55,966 bases of DNA from an uncultured Paracoccaceae bacterium (GTDB lineage Bacteria > Pseudomonadota > Alphaproteobacteria > Rhodobacterales > Rhodobacteraceae). The stretch's first letter is position 1, and every line of letters begins with the position of its first letter. Shown here in pieces: positions 1-8,695 of this stretch. Below the pieces are notes generated by a model. The model saw only the letters and a program-made list of their open reading frames with translations, did not search any database and had not been told where the DNA came from. The position numbers and the translations under genes are program-made. Location of the stretch: contig CAJXSR010000024.1 of assembly GCA_913061275.1 (NCBI GenBank), positions 1-55,966 on the forward strand, given 5' to 3'.

Positions 1-47
1 GAGATTTCTGCCTGTCTCGTGGGCTCGGAGATGTGTATAAGAGACAG
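1..47 (+). other. Illumina Nextera read-2/i7 adapter (artefact)
   Basis: Bases 14-47 match the Nextera transposase read-2 adapter, ending in the mosaic end AGATGTGTATAAGAGACAG. Bases 6-13 (TTCTGCCT) match the i7 index I know as N703, and bases 1-5 match the end of the P7 primer. This is library sequence and not genome; true sequence begins near base 48. Confidence 0.97.
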
Positions 48-76
48 TCTATAGGTAGCACACCACTCATAGGGCG

Positions 77-790
77 TTACTTTCGAACAGCCCTGATCTT
101 GCCAAAAGTGGCCTCGGATGTGAATTCCTGAAAGCGATAAGTCCCGTCATTCTGACGCTCATAACGCATGGTGAAGGGAAAGTTGACTCCCTTTTGCATC
201 TGATGCGGCGAAAACCCTGCAATCCGTTTGTAACTGCCTGTACAGATAGCAGTTTCGCCAGATATTTTAGGGGCGTTCAAACTGATCTGGCTGCGCCTGC
301 GCCCATCAAACATATCATGGGTTCTGTTGCACAAGTCATCGCGGGTAACAGTTTTGAACGTGATATAAGCCGCTGTTAGTAAATCTTTGGTGCCTGTCTG
401 TTTGGATGGCGTAATGTCATAATCACGCCGTTCACGCTCGGGTGAATATCTGTCAACGATGGGACTGGCACCTTTCCAGTGCATCTTAACAATAGAATTA
501 CGAGAGCCAGTGCGGGCATGTCCTGAATAGCGTCGGGTGTAATAACCGCCTTTTCTAACCGTGCCAGCTGCAGACCCTGTATAGCCCACATCTTTGAATG
601 CTTTCAGCAACCTTGACGGGGATAGCAACCCCTTAACAGAATAGGCAGCGGCATTTTCTGCCCCGTTAATCGAAATGGTACCAGCCTTAAGGCCATAGGC
701 ATAAAGCTTAAGCGTTACGTTTTCAGCCTCTACGCTGGCAGGTAGCGTTATAGCCGTCACCAAGCAAAGCGTTTGTGCAATAGATTTCAT
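77..790 (-). CDS. DUF3108 domain-containing exported protein
   Basis: About 237 residues. The N-terminus is a signal peptide (MKSIAQTLCLVTAITLPASVEA), followed by a soluble beta-rich domain of the DUF3108 type, in which residues around KAGTISI and the SPSRLLKAFKDVGYTG segment are typical. Start chosen at 790 because GGAGA lies 5 bases upstream; an in-frame ATG ten codons earlier would place charged residues before the signal peptide. DUF3108 proteins are periplasmic or outer-membrane-associated and of unknown function. The gene is monocistronic and its 3' end lies just inside the adapter-terminated contig end, so it is complete. Two cysteines in the C-terminal half could form a disulfide. No substrate can be inferred. 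Confidence 0.75.
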   Translation of the reverse strand: MKSIAQTLCLVTAITLPASVEAENVTLKLYAYGLKAGTISINGAENAAAYSVKGLLSPSRLLKAFKDVGYTGSAAGTVRKGGYYTRRYSGHARTGSRNSIVKMHWKGASPIVDRYSPERERRDYDITPSKQTGTKDLLTAAYITFKTVTRDDLCNRTHDMFDGRRRSQISLNAPKISGETAICTGSYKRIAGFSPHQMQKGVNFPFTMRYERQNDGTYRFQEFTSEATFGKIRAVRK

Positions 791-925
791 CGGTCTCTCC
801 GAATTTTGTGCGTCGTTCATAAATCTATGGGGTTGTTGACATAATTATAAGATGGGACAGATCACGTAATCTGACAAAATTGTAATTTTTCTGTTTTATT
901 TGTGGTTAAGCTTTTTGTGATGCAG

Positions 926-1774
926 TTAGGAAAGACTTGAAAATGTTACATAAGTACCTGTGAATATTAATATTACCCCAGTCGCCCTTGAAAATAATCC
1001 ACCAAACGGCACTGTTTTTTCTGCAAGCACATATAGCGCCAGCCCAACGATCCAATAAAGGTTCATGATACCGCCAACAAATAGGAGCGCCATCAAGGCC
1101 CAGCAGCAGCCCAGACAGTAAACCCCGTGATGCATCCCCATCATCAAAGCCCCGAATGCGCCTGAGCGGTTGTTTTTCGACAGAAAATACGCAGGTGATC
1201 GGCAATGTTTCAGGCAAGCGCTTTTCAACTCTGAAAACTGGTAAAGGCCGGCAGATAACAAGATAAAGCCCGCCAATAATCTTGAACTGACCGTCATCAT
1301 TGCAGCCGAGATTAAATCAAGTGTTTCCAGCCCCCATTGCAAGCTTGTGGCGATGATACTGAATACCGCCCATATTATCAGATACCCGGCAAGTAAAAGG
1401 CCACTGTAATAAACTGCATTTTGCTTGTCTTTCCTATGATGTTTTAGGGCGGTGAACAGCAATAGCGTGGGTGCTGCACTGGGGGTCATCATCGCAATCA
1501 TCATTACCCACCACATCAAAGCAATCAATGTAGCGTAGGTCGCAGTCCAGTTAGCACCTTTACCCATTTGCATCGGCGCACCAATGGGTTTTGACATAGC
1601 TGTCATGTCAAAGGCAGACATATTCATGCCTACCCCTGTGATTGTATATATGCCCGCAAGGGCGACAATCGTGATAACTGCAATGATAACGATCACACGA
1701 TCATTGCGTACAAGCCGTTCCACAAAGCCTATCTGCGGTGTATCAGACAAGGGTGCGGCCTTAACGCACCACAC
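926..1774 (-). CDS. DUF2182 integral membrane protein (cassette A)
   Basis: About 282 residues with roughly six hydrophobic segments. It belongs to DUF2182, a family annotated only as predicted metal-binding membrane proteins. The family hallmark is visible near residue 215: MGMHHGVYCLGCCW, with paired His and three Cys in a membrane helix, preceded by a KSACLKHC motif. A methionine-rich first loop (GVGMNMSAFDM and MGKGANW) could also bind soft metals. The GTG start at 1774 overlaps the DUF1326 stop by 14 bases, so the two are translated as a unit; an in-frame TTG ten codons later is an alternative start. A paralogous pair lies at 39520-40965 with the gene order reversed. Function unknown; a Cu or other soft-metal role is inference from the Cys/His/Met residues and from the PCu(A)C gene nearby. 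Confidence 0.85.
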   Translation of the reverse strand: MWCVKAAPLSDTPQIGFVERLVRNDRVIVIIAVITIVALAGIYTITGVGMNMSAFDMTAMSKPIGAPMQMGKGANWTATYATLIALMWWVMMIAMMTPSAAPTLLLFTALKHHRKDKQNAVYYSGLLLAGYLIIWAVFSIIATSLQWGLETLDLISAAMMTVSSRLLAGFILLSAGLYQFSELKSACLKHCRSPAYFLSKNNRSGAFGALMMGMHHGVYCLGCCWALMALLFVGGIMNLYWIVGLALYVLAEKTVPFGGLFSRATGVILIFTGTYVTFSSLS

Positions 1775-2396
1775 CTGTGCCGGTCAGATGCAGACTGGCA
1801 AAATGGGCATGGGTATCACTGTTTCTGTCTAGTGAAATGTCCCCGCCGGTCGTTTTGGTGCGACCCGAAGCCATCTCGGCATGTGCAAATTCAAAGCCAT
1901 TCGGTAAATTTATACCAACGCGGTGCGGATCACCGCTTACGATGTTCGGGATCGGTTTTGCATTGATTTCGAAAACATCGGCAACTTTTGCACTTCCAAC
2001 CCGATCAGATTGGTTCAAATCAACCGATATATCTTTGTACAAGGTATCGTGCCTGTTCGGTGCCATGGCTGAGAATACGTACCACATCGTTGCCATTTCA
2101 TCAGTGTCCTGCCCTGTCAAAATTGCCTGCAAAGCGGCGCGTTGATCATCATCGGCATTTTCATCGATAATTAATTGCATCTGACCGTTGCCTTCATGGA
2201 TAGCACCTGGCCATTTATAAACCCCGGCTGCACGCAAACCGTCCAGTTTTACATCGCCGTAATGGCCCTTTTTAATGTCGTATACTACGGCGGCTTCACA
2301 GATACCGTCTGTTGGCAAAACGCCAAACTGGCACGGGCAACCGAAATTACAGTTACAGTTCGCCATTTCTTCGGCTTGAATACTCCAATCAGTCAT
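1761..2396 (-). CDS. DUF1326 cysteine-rich protein (cassette A)
   Basis: 211 residues, cytoplasmic, no signal peptide. It is DUF1326: near the N-terminus CNCNFGCPCQFG followed by GICEA gives a C-x-C-x3-C-P-C cluster plus a further Cys, which resembles a soft-metal or Fe-S site. The rest of the protein is the family's conserved beta-rich domain. AAGGGG lies 6 bases before the ATG. It is the first gene of a two-gene operon with the DUF2182 membrane protein. The pairing of these two families is conserved in many alphaproteobacteria but, to my knowledge, has no established function. The other copy in this window (40306-40965) has the same Cys cluster with different spacing residues. Confidence 0.87.
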   Translation of the reverse strand: MTDWSIQAEEMANCNCNFGCPCQFGVLPTDGICEAAVVYDIKKGHYGDVKLDGLRAAGVYKWPGAIHEGNGQMQLIIDENADDDQRAALQAILTGQDTDEMATMWYVFSAMAPNRHDTLYKDISVDLNQSDRVGSAKVADVFEINAKPIPNIVSGDPHRVGINLPNGFEFAHAEMASGRTKTTGGDISLDRNSDTHAHFASLHLTGTGVVR

Positions 2397-2744
2397 ATTT
2401 TTCCCCTTATAATAATATAAAGTCGGGTGGTTTTCCCGTCAAAAAACGGTTTCACCTGTAATATATGTCTCAATTAGGTCGCAAATTCTCATACGGATCA
2501 GCCAAAGCTTGGGGCCGATGTTTTGTTTGCTGCGAGATTATAACACATTTTGGCGAAGAAGTCGAATATTGGCCTGTATTGCTTTCGTGCCCATGAACTG
2601 TCATTGCACAACACAAGGCTGGATGTGGATAAAAACGACAGCACAGTCACAGAATCCCTTGACGCCCCAGAATATCGGGCCTAAAGAAGCGGCTCGAAAT
2701 TCAAGTTCTGAAGGGCACCTACGCACTTAGAACAATATGTAAGG
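2397..2744. other. Intergenic region between divergent cassette A and rpmB
   Basis: About 350 bases between the DUF1326 start and rpmB. No convincing gene is seen: the short open frame at 2509-2730 has no ribosome binding site and unusual composition. It holds the rpmB promoter candidate listed separately. Confidence 0.6.
2659..2687 (+). promoter_or_regulatory. Candidate sigma-70 promoter for rpmB
   Basis: TTGACG at 2659-2664, a 17-base spacer, then TAAAGA at 2682-2687, about 65 bases before the rpmB start. The -35 element is near consensus and the -10 is weak, as is common in Rhodobacterales ribosomal promoters. Seen by eye only. Confidence 0.45.
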
Positions 2745-2753
2745 ATGCTGGAT

Positions 2754-3047
2754 ATGTCACGCGTTTGCGAATTAACTGGTAAAGGCCCGATGAGCGGCAA
2801 CAATGTAAGTCATGCGAAGAACCGCACCAAGCGTCGGTTTTTGCCGAACCTAAATGATGTAACTTTGGCCAGTGATGCACTGGGCCGTACATTTAAGTTC
2901 CGCATTTCTGCGGCTGCGTTGCGCACCATTGACCACCGTGGTGGCTTTGATGCGTTTTTGGCAAAAGCCAAAGACAGCGAATTGTCTTCAAACGCTTTGA
3001 AAGTGAAAAAAGACATCGCCAAAGTGCAAGCTGAAGCAACGGCTTAA
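2754..3047 (+). CDS. rpmB: 50S ribosomal protein L28
   Basis: 97 residues, the usual length for alphaproteobacterial L28. The N-terminus [20 protein letters not shown] is diagnostic, followed by the basic [12 protein letters not shown] segment that contacts rRNA. It is a structural protein of the large ribosomal subunit. The start at 2754 is preferred over an ATG three codons earlier because AAGGA at 2741-2745 is then spaced 8 bases from it. The C-terminal helix is rich in Lys and Ala. The gene stands alone, with a candidate promoter at 2659 and a strong terminator at 3075. Nothing odd. Confidence 0.97.
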   Translation: MSRVCELTGKGPMSGNNVSHAKNRTKRRFLPNLNDVTLASDALGRTFKFRISAAALRTIDHRGGFDAFLAKAKDSELSSNALKVKKDIAKVQAEATA

Positions 3048-3074
3048 GCCTACCAACTGATTTAAAAGCTTTAT

Positions 3075-3110
3075 GCGGCCTCAAGTATATCTTGGGGCCG
3101 CTTCTTTTTG
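3075..3110 (+). terminator. Rho-independent terminator of rpmB
   Basis: GCGGCCTCAAG pairs with CTTGGGGCCGC (one G-T pair) around a 5-base loop, followed by TTCTTTTT. It begins 28 bases after the rpmB stop. Confidence 0.92.
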
Positions 3111-3179
3111 TCCTGTACAGTATCTTTGTTACAAAGATTAGGGTGCGGAAAATTCATAAACCTTAGAAAAGGGAAAAAC

Positions 3180-3734
3180 ATGGCACGAATATCGAAAACA
3201 GGCATTATAGGAATTATTCTGGCAAGTCTGGTTGTTATTGCATCACTGATTTTTCTGGGATGCGTTTTAAAACACCATAGTTACGGGCATGGGCATCACG
3301 ATGGTATGCATGGTGATGAACACCATTCTATGATGCACAGCTCAGAGATGGATGAGGCAGGAAAGGGATTGGTCGTTGAAAACGGTTATGCGCGTGCCAA
3401 CGGTGCCTCTGCCAAAGCGGGTGCTGCATTCATGGTTATCAAAAACCACACCGATGACGCTGACCGGCTGATTGCGGCATCAACAAGTTCTGCACGCAAA
3501 GCAGAGCTTCATACGCATATTATGGATGCAAACGGTGTGATGATGATGCGTGAAGTTGAAGCTGGCTTTGAAGTTCCTGCGCATAGTGCCACAACACTGG
3601 CGCGCGGTGGTAATCACATTATGATGATGGGTTTGACCCAAGCGATGAACCAAGGCGATGTGGTAACCTTGTCTTTGACTTTTGAAAACGCAGGCGAAGT
3701 CACTGTGGAAATACCTGTTGATTTGAAACGTTAA
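3180..3734 (+). CDS. Membrane-anchored PCu(A)C copper chaperone
   Basis: 184 residues. An N-terminal hydrophobic helix with a Cys (IFLGCVLKH) suggests a membrane anchor or possible lipoprotein. It is followed by a His/Met-rich linker (residues about 35-57, with HGHHDGMHGDEHH) that can bind copper. The C-terminal domain is PCu(A)C (DUF461): the HTHIM and NHIMMMG motifs match the family's Cu(I)-binding H-M-x-H-x-M pattern. Family members hand copper to the CuA or CuB site of cytochrome c oxidase in the periplasm. Start 3180 gives the helix at the very N-terminus. The next gene starts 9 bases downstream. The closeness of the soft-metal DUF1326/DUF2182 cassette may be meaningful, but rpmB lies between them. 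Confidence 0.88.
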   Translation: MARISKTGIIGIILASLVVIASLIFLGCVLKHHSYGHGHHDGMHGDEHHSMMHSSEMDEAGKGLVVENGYARANGASAKAGAAFMVIKNHTDDADRLIAASTSSARKAELHTHIMDANGVMMMREVEAGFEVPAHSATTLARGGNHIMMMGLTQAMNQGDVVTLSLTFENAGEVTVEIPVDLKR

Positions 3735-3743
3735 GGAAAAATT

Positions 3744-4202
3744 ATGCCGCCTAAGGTTATGTTTGTCTGTTTGGGTAATATTTGCCGCTCACCTACCGCC
3801 GAGGGTGTGTTTCGCGGGTTGGCGGCACAGGCAGGCCTGGATGTTGTCATTGACAGCTCAGGCACCAGTGGCTGGCATAATGGCGATTTGCCCGATAAAC
3901 GCGCTATGGCAGAGGCAAAGTCGCGAGGGTATGATTTATCAATGCAGCGTTCTACCCAGTTGAAATCGCAGGATTTTTACGATTTTTATCTGATTGTTTG
4001 TATGGATAACAGTAATATAGAAAATTCTGAAAGCCTGCGCCCTGATGGCGCAAATGCACAGGTTAAACTGTTCTTGGATTACGCCCCGAACCAGCCCCTG
4101 CGTGAAGTGCCAGACCCTTATTATGAACATAACTTTGAAGCGGTTTTTGATTTGATAGAAGATGCCAGTCGCGGGCTTATCGCGTCATTGCAATCAACCT
4201 AA
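3744..4202 (+). CDS. Low molecular weight protein-tyrosine phosphatase
   Basis: 152 residues, normal family length. The phosphate-binding loop C9-L-G-N-I-C-R15-S fits the C-x5-R-S signature, and the acid/base Asp is in VPDPYY near residue 120, with the two tyrosines usual in the family. It hydrolyses protein phosphotyrosine or small aryl phosphates in the cytoplasm. A ribosome site (AAGGAAAA) precedes the ATG. It follows the copper chaperone by 9 bases and is probably cotranscribed. Its stop overlaps by 4 bases the stop of a convergent gene on the other strand. Confidence 0.95.
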   Translation: MPPKVMFVCLGNICRSPTAEGVFRGLAAQAGLDVVIDSSGTSGWHNGDLPDKRAMAEAKSRGYDLSMQRSTQLKSQDFYDFYLIVCMDNSNIENSESLRPDGANAQVKLFLDYAPNQPLREVPDPYYEHNFEAVFDLIEDASRGLIASLQST

Positions 4203-4498
4203 AACGTGCTGCAGTTTTCTTCCGCTAACAGACCAAATTCTTTATAGCGCAACCAAAACCGTTCTTTTGACGGGTTGTCGGATTGGCGTGTATCTTGTGC
4301 CAGTTGCGGATTTTTGAAAAACTTGGCGGCTTGTTTTTGATCGCGATTTGAAAGCGTTACATTTGCCACTTTTTGAATGCACGAACAGGTTTCATTACTT
4401 GCGGTGCGGTTTGACCCGTTACAGGCTTTTTCGATTGTGGCCGCATTAAGCGGTGCACACATCAGTAGAATTGCAGGTGTTATCAGTCGTATTTTCAT
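4199..4498 (-). CDS. Small exported protein, Rhodobacterales-specific
   Basis: About 99 residues. An N-terminal signal peptide (MKIRLITPAILLMCAPLNAA) precedes a short domain with three or four Cys (ACNGSNR, ETCSCIQ and a C-terminal ENC). The SCIQKVANVTLSNRDQ and FFKNPQLAQDTRQSD segments are conserved in small Roseobacter proteins that are sometimes mislabelled arginine transporter; nothing here supports transport. The start at 4498 is chosen for the signal peptide; an ATG 16 codons earlier would bury it. Function unknown; the paired cysteines suggest a disulfide-stabilised periplasmic protein. Confidence 0.7.
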   Translation of the reverse strand: MKIRLITPAILLMCAPLNAATIEKACNGSNRTASNETCSCIQKVANVTLSNRDQKQAAKFFKNPQLAQDTRQSDNPSKERFWLRYKEFGLLAEENCSTF

Positions 4499-4572
4499 TT
4501 TTGCCCCATTCGCGGGATTTCCCGTCGTTAGGTGGGATTCTGCCATGAAGTAGGGGTATTTTACAAGCAGAT

Positions 4573-5451
4573 TTAACCAGACCCGTTTTCAACCCAGTGA
4601 CGGTCTGTTGCATCCAACAGATCATCCATACGTTTGTCATAAGCTGCCATATCTTCATCGGTCAGATATTTCAGCCATTTGCCAGAACTGGCAGAATTGA
4701 AAAACTTTGCATCATCCTTGAATATACCCCTGCCAGCGGAAGGGGTATAGCGGTTTGAGTTTTTGCGCATTTCGTCAAAACTAGCCCCTTTAATCAGTGC
4801 AGTCATCGTATCATCGTCAAACTCACAGCCCAAAGCCGTCGCAAAATGGGCCATTGCAAGTGGTAGATCAGCCCGCATATCGGCATAGTGAAACAGATGC
4901 ACATTTGGTAAATGTTGCCATTTTTTGAAAGACTTATAGTGCTGGGTGAATGTGTCTAACGTCAGATGATCGCAATCCATTTCAGGGGCCGTGTCATTGA
5001 TGAACATCAACGCATCAGAGCGCGGATCGTTGGGAAACAAATGATCCAGCTCGTCGCCATTCATGTTTTCCACATGCTTGCGCATGGAAAAATGCACGTC
5101 CAGCGGGTGACGGTAAACGGCGATATATGTGGCACGCGGATCATAGGTAATGCCGTCAAACGGGCTATGTGATTTGATGCAGCGACGATGCGTTTGGGCT
5201 GCCAACCTTGCATTAATTTCTTCGATCGAAAGGGTTTGCGATTCAAGCCAAGGCGATATTTCTGCCAAGATACCTTCAAATTCCACCTTACCTTGTAGCA
5301 TCATACAGGTGATATTCTGGCTCCATGTTGTGCCACATTTGGGCGGGGTGCAGATAAAGGCATCATCCGAGCGCAGATCAAACCCGTCCCAACGGGTGCA
5401 ATCAGTGATCGGGCCAAGGTAGGTTTTTGTGCGTCTTGGTAAGTTTGTCAT
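4573..5451 (-). CDS. Sulfotransferase family 1 protein
   Basis: 292 residues. The 5'-phosphosulfate loop PPKCGTTW (residues 36-43) and the 3'-phosphate element YIAVYRHPLDVHFSM identify a PAPS-dependent cytosolic-type sulfotransferase. KSHSPF is the usual catalytic-region motif, and SSGKWLKYLT matches the C-terminal GxWK-type motif. It transfers a sulfuryl group to an unknown hydroxyl or amine acceptor. Start 5451 gives the normal N-terminus MTNLPRRTKTY; an open frame extends 45 codons further upstream but has odd composition and overlaps an 18-bp direct repeat. No clear ribosome site is seen. Monocistronic. The acceptor cannot be inferred. Confidence 0.88.
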   Translation of the reverse strand: MTNLPRRTKTYLGPITDCTRWDGFDLRSDDAFICTPPKCGTTWSQNITCMMLQGKVEFEGILAEISPWLESQTLSIEEINARLAAQTHRRCIKSHSPFDGITYDPRATYIAVYRHPLDVHFSMRKHVENMNGDELDHLFPNDPRSDALMFINDTAPEMDCDHLTLDTFTQHYKSFKKWQHLPNVHLFHYADMRADLPLAMAHFATALGCEFDDDTMTALIKGASFDEMRKNSNRYTPSAGRGIFKDDAKFFNSASSGKWLKYLTDEDMAAYDKRMDDLLDATDRHWVENGSG

Positions 5452-5511
5452 GGGATCAGAGTGAACATGATTGTGGGGGAGTGGCAAGGGGGTATAATGG
5501 CCTAAAACCCG

Positions 5512-5551
5512 TGTATGGAAAGCGTATGGAGCCTGTATGGAAAGCGTATGG
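5512..5551. repeat. 18-bp tandem direct repeat upstream of sulfotransferase
   Basis: TGTATGGAAAGCGTATGG occurs exactly at 5512-5529 and again at 5534-5551, 60-100 bases before the sulfotransferase start. It could be a regulatory site or a local slippage product. Confidence 0.7.
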
Positions 5552-5648
5552 CAAACTGTGAAGTGGGGTTTTGGTAAGGAATACACGCTAACAGATGTCC
5601 ATAGCGCACGCTTTCGCCGATCATGGCCATCGTCGATAGACGAGGGCC

Positions 5649-5702
5649 GCGCCTGACCTTCCCCATGGGAAGGCGCATTCGCACCTACCCAAGGTCAGGC
5701 GC
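5649..5702. repeat. Long inverted repeat (12-bp perfect arms)
   Basis: GCGCCTGACCTT at 5649-5660 is the exact reverse complement of AAGGTCAGGCGC at 5691-5702. A further small dyad (CCTTCCCCATGGGAAGG) lies just inside the left arm. There is no T-tract. It sits between the divergent 5' end of the sulfotransferase and the 3' end of the orphan gene, so it may be a bidirectional terminator or a REP-like element. Confidence 0.65.
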
Positions 5703-5751
5703 TAGGTGAATGGTAGAGAGGTGCGGAATAAAAAAGATAATTTGAATTTAA

Positions 5752-6633
5752 TTATTCACCTCGTTCTGTTGATCGTAGACACAGTCGGATAAATGAGAAC
5801 ATCCTCATGAAAAAATAATCGACCTGTTCGTTTGAAGTCAGTCGTTCTTGATTGGTTTCGGAATGGCGAATATGAAAATTATTGCCCATACTTGTAAGCG
5901 TTTTCGCTTCATCTTCCAACAATGGCCTAAGAGCTATATGCCCTTTAGCCACTTTATCTAATAGTTTCTTTACTTTACCCTTTTTATCCTGACCTTCTTC
6001 TAAGGTCTTTAATCTTTCAAAGGCATCCCAAAGATTTTCTAACGATAGTTGTCGATTATCTAGATCAGGTGATATGAAGAAATCTCTAGCTTGCTTAAGT
6101 AAATCGTCTGTTATTTGATCGCCCGTAAAAAAATGTGCGTTATTTAACTCATTTTGAATGTGCTCGGGAAGCACTCTAACAGCACAACCTTTCCCATCCA
6201 ATTTGTAGGCGATACCATTCCTAGAAAAGATTAAATTCACATCTTGAATAAATTTTTGAAGTCCTGGTTCCCGTTCCCACCTTAAGTGATAGTGGTTATG
6301 ATAACTATGGTAGCTTCCCTGAATAACTTCCCCTACAGAAGAAGCACAAAATTCTAAAACATCTAGAATGTCTGGAGTTTTAGGAACGACATTAGAACAT
6401 GGAGTCCATTCACAATTAGGAACTTCAACAGCAAGTAAATTTAAAAATTTTGTAGCGTCACAACCGCATGGGCCTTGCCCATCATAACATTGTTCTGGAA
6501 ACCTGTATCCAAAAGAGCCATTATCAATGCATATTTCTATTAACGTAGATAGGCCTGACCATACACGATCATCTATCTCAGTACCATTGCGCACAATGGT
6601 ACCATTCTCGCGATCAGCAAAATATTTATCCAT
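5752..6633 (-). CDS. Orphan protein of unknown function, low GC
   Basis: 293 residues, no signal peptide or membrane segments. I do not recognise the family. The N-terminal third has a Cys-rich stretch (QCYDGQGPCGCDATKF, then NCEWTPCSN). The middle has YHSYHNHYHLRWE. The C-terminal third is helical and charged (EEGQDKKGKVKKLLDKVAKGH) and ends in a segment with IRHSETNQE. That last part loosely recalls HEPN-type C-terminal domains of abortive-infection proteins, but the resemblance is weak. Base composition is clearly AT-richer than the flanking sulfotransferase and lepA, suggesting recent acquisition. It is monocistronic. A defence role is only a guess. Confidence 0.6.
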   Translation of the reverse strand: MDKYFADRENGTIVRNGTEIDDRVWSGLSTLIEICIDNGSFGYRFPEQCYDGQGPCGCDATKFLNLLAVEVPNCEWTPCSNVVPKTPDILDVLEFCASSVGEVIQGSYHSYHNHYHLRWEREPGLQKFIQDVNLIFSRNGIAYKLDGKGCAVRVLPEHIQNELNNAHFFTGDQITDDLLKQARDFFISPDLDNRQLSLENLWDAFERLKTLEEGQDKKGKVKKLLDKVAKGHIALRPLLEDEAKTLTSMGNNFHIRHSETNQERLTSNEQVDYFFMRMFSFIRLCLRSTERGE

Positions 6634-6718
6634 TTCTTGGCCTTTATAAAATTAACAGGTATATAGAGCTTCACAAGCCCCATTGACCACACCGCAAATC
6701 CATATCATATCCCCATCC

Positions 6719-8518
6719 ATGACCGATATATCCAAAATCCGCAACTTTTCCATTGTTGCCCACATCGACCACGGTAAATCCACGCTGGCAGACCGTCTTA
6801 TCCAATCCACCGGCACTGTTGCCGAGCGGGATATGGAAGCGCAAATGCTTGATACGATGGACATCGAAAAAGAGCGTGGCATTACCATTAAGGCCAACTC
6901 GGTTCGGATTGAATACATTGCCAATGACGGTGAGGCGTACATCCTGAACCTGATCGACACCCCCGGCCACGTGGACTTTGCCTATGAGGTATCCCGTTCC
7001 ATGCGCGCGGTTGAAGGCTCATTGCTGGTGGTCGACGCATCCCAAGGGGTAGAGGCCCAGACGTTGGCCAATGTCTATCAGGCAATAGATGCAGACCACG
7101 ATATTGTCACGGTCCTGAACAAGATTGACCTACCTGCGGCAGAGCCTGAACAGGTAGCAGAACAAATCGAAGATGTGATTGGCATTGACGCAAGTGACGC
7201 GGTGCTGATTTCAGCCAAAACTGGCATCGGCATTGATGCGGTTCTGGAAGCCATCGTAACCCGTCTGCCAGCCCCCAAAGGTGATAGGGATGCCCCGCTA
7301 AAAGCCATGCTGGTTGACAGTTGGTATGACGCCTACCTTGGCGTTGTTGTACTAGTGCGCATCATTGATGGTGTGCTGAAAAAGGGCGACAAAATCCATA
7401 TGATGAACACGGGTGCGACTTACCCTGTTGACCGTGTTGGCGTTTTTCGGCCGCAAATGGAAGAGATTAACGAACTTGGCCCAGGCGAAATGGGCTATCT
7501 GACTGCCAGCATCAAACAGGTGCGCGACACGGCTGTGGGTGATACCATCACCCACGACAAACCGCGTTGTGAAACCGCTTTGCCGGGCTTTGCCCCCAGC
7601 CAGCCTGTGGTGTTTTGTGGCTTGTTCCCTGTGGATAATGCCGCATTCGAAGACCTGCGCGAAGCGATCAGCAAGCTTAGCCTGAATGACGCAAGTTTCA
7701 GCCACGAAATGGAAACCTCGGCCGCTTTGGGTTTTGGTTTTCGTTGTGGTTTTCTGGGGCTGTTGCACTTGGAAGTAATCCGCGACCGTTTGGAACGCGA
7801 ATATGATATTGATCTTATTACCACAGCACCAAGTGTTATTTATCACGTTCACATGCGCGATGGTGAGCTGGTTGAACTGCACAACCCCGCCGATATGCCC
7901 GACATGACCCATGTGGATCACATCGAAGAGCCGCGCATCAAAGCAACAATTTTGGTGCCTGATGATTATCTGGGTGATGTGTTGAAGCTGTGCCAAGACA
8001 GGCGCGGTATTCAGCTTGATCTAACCTATGCGGGTGCCCGCGCGATGGTGGTTTACGATCTGCCACTTAACGAAGTGGTGTTTGACTTTTACGACCGTCT
8101 GAAATCGGTGACTAAGGGCTATGCCTCGTTTGATTACCAAATGGACGGCTACCGTCAGGATTTTCTGGTTAAGATGCAAATTCTGGTTAATGACGAGCCA
8201 GTGGATGCGCTTTCTACAATGGTACATCGTGACCGCGCCGAGGCCCGTGGCCGTGCGATGGTTGAAAAACTAAAAGACCTGATCCCGCGCCACATGTTCA
8301 AAATCCCGATCCAAGCTGCCATCGGCGGGCGCATTATCGCGCGTGAAACCTTGGCTGCGATGCGAAAAGACGTGACGGCGAAATGTTACGGTGGCGACAT
8401 CAGCCGTAAGAAAAAGCTGCTGGATAAGCAGAAAAAGGGTAAGAAAAAGATGCGCCAGTTCGGTAAAGTGGAAATTCCACAGCAGGCGTTTATTTCTGCG
8501 CTGAAGATGGATGATTAG
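6719..8518 (+). CDS. lepA: Elongation factor 4 (LepA)
   Basis: 599 residues, the family norm. The GTPase domain is complete: G1 AHIDHGKS (residues 14-21), G2 region RGITIK, G3 DTPGHVDF, G4 NKIDLP. It is followed by the EF-Tu-like domain 2, EF-G-like domains III and V, and the LepA-specific C-terminal domain with the basic [21 protein letters not shown] segment. It back-translocates or remodels stalled ribosomes. Start 6719 ([15 protein letters not shown]) matches the conserved N-terminus; an ATG 12 codons upstream exists, but family members do not extend that far. No strong ribosome site is seen. A perfect 9-bp stem-loop follows the stop codon directly. Confidence 0.97.
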   Translation: MTDISKIRNFSIVAHIDHGKSTLADRLIQSTGTVAERDMEAQMLDTMDIEKERGITIKANSVRIEYIANDGEAYILNLIDTPGHVDFAYEVSRSMRAVEGSLLVVDASQGVEAQTLANVYQAIDADHDIVTVLNKIDLPAAEPEQVAEQIEDVIGIDASDAVLISAKTGIGIDAVLEAIVTRLPAPKGDRDAPLKAMLVDSWYDAYLGVVVLVRIIDGVLKKGDKIHMMNTGATYPVDRVGVFRPQMEEINELGPGEMGYLTASIKQVRDTAVGDTITHDKPRCETALPGFAPSQPVVFCGLFPVDNAAFEDLREAISKLSLNDASFSHEMETSAALGFGFRCGFLGLLHLEVIRDRLEREYDIDLITTAPSVIYHVHMRDGELVELHNPADMPDMTHVDHIEEPRIKATILVPDDYLGDVLKLCQDRRGIQLDLTYAGARAMVVYDLPLNEVVFDFYDRLKSVTKGYASFDYQMDGYRQDFLVKMQILVNDEPVDALSTMVHRDRAEARGRAMVEKLKDLIPRHMFKIPIQAAIGGRIIARETLAAMRKDVTAKCYGGDISRKKKLLDKQKKGKKKMRQFGKVEIPQQAFISALKMDD

Positions 8519-8540
8519 GGTGCATTGGTAGCAATGCACC
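8519..8540 (+). repeat. Stem-loop directly after lepA
   Basis: GGTGCATTG pairs perfectly with CAATGCACC around a GTAG loop, starting right after the lepA stop codon. No T-run follows, so it may protect the 3' end of the mRNA more than terminate transcription. Confidence 0.6.
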
Positions 8541-8589
8541 GCTGGCAGGGTATGCGACGCATGCCCGAGCTGATGGGTTGATTAGAGCA

Positions 8590-8650
8590 GATCCCCGATC
8601 AAGTCGGGGATGACATCCACCGCCTGTCACCCCCGATTTAATCGGGGGTC
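8590..8650. repeat. Inverted pair of GATC palindromic repeats, upstream cluster
   Basis: Two copies of a repeat with consensus TGTCAYCCCCGAYYTNATC lie tail to tail: a copy at 8591-8615 reads towards a copy at 8625-8650. Each copy is itself a dyad (CCCCGA...TCGGGG). They precede the inverted-repeat-bounded GIY-YIG gene. Confidence 0.85.
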
Positions 8651-8695
8651 TCTGCCTAACAACCTTTTAGCTTTTTATTCACCAATAAAACCTAA

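Noticed and set aside
2509-2730. Open frame upstream of rpmB
   Set aside because: No ribosome site, unusual composition, and it overlaps the likely rpmB promoter.
4199-4498. Arginine transporter label
   Set aside because: The protein is a small secreted one without membrane helices; the label seems to be an old annotation error.
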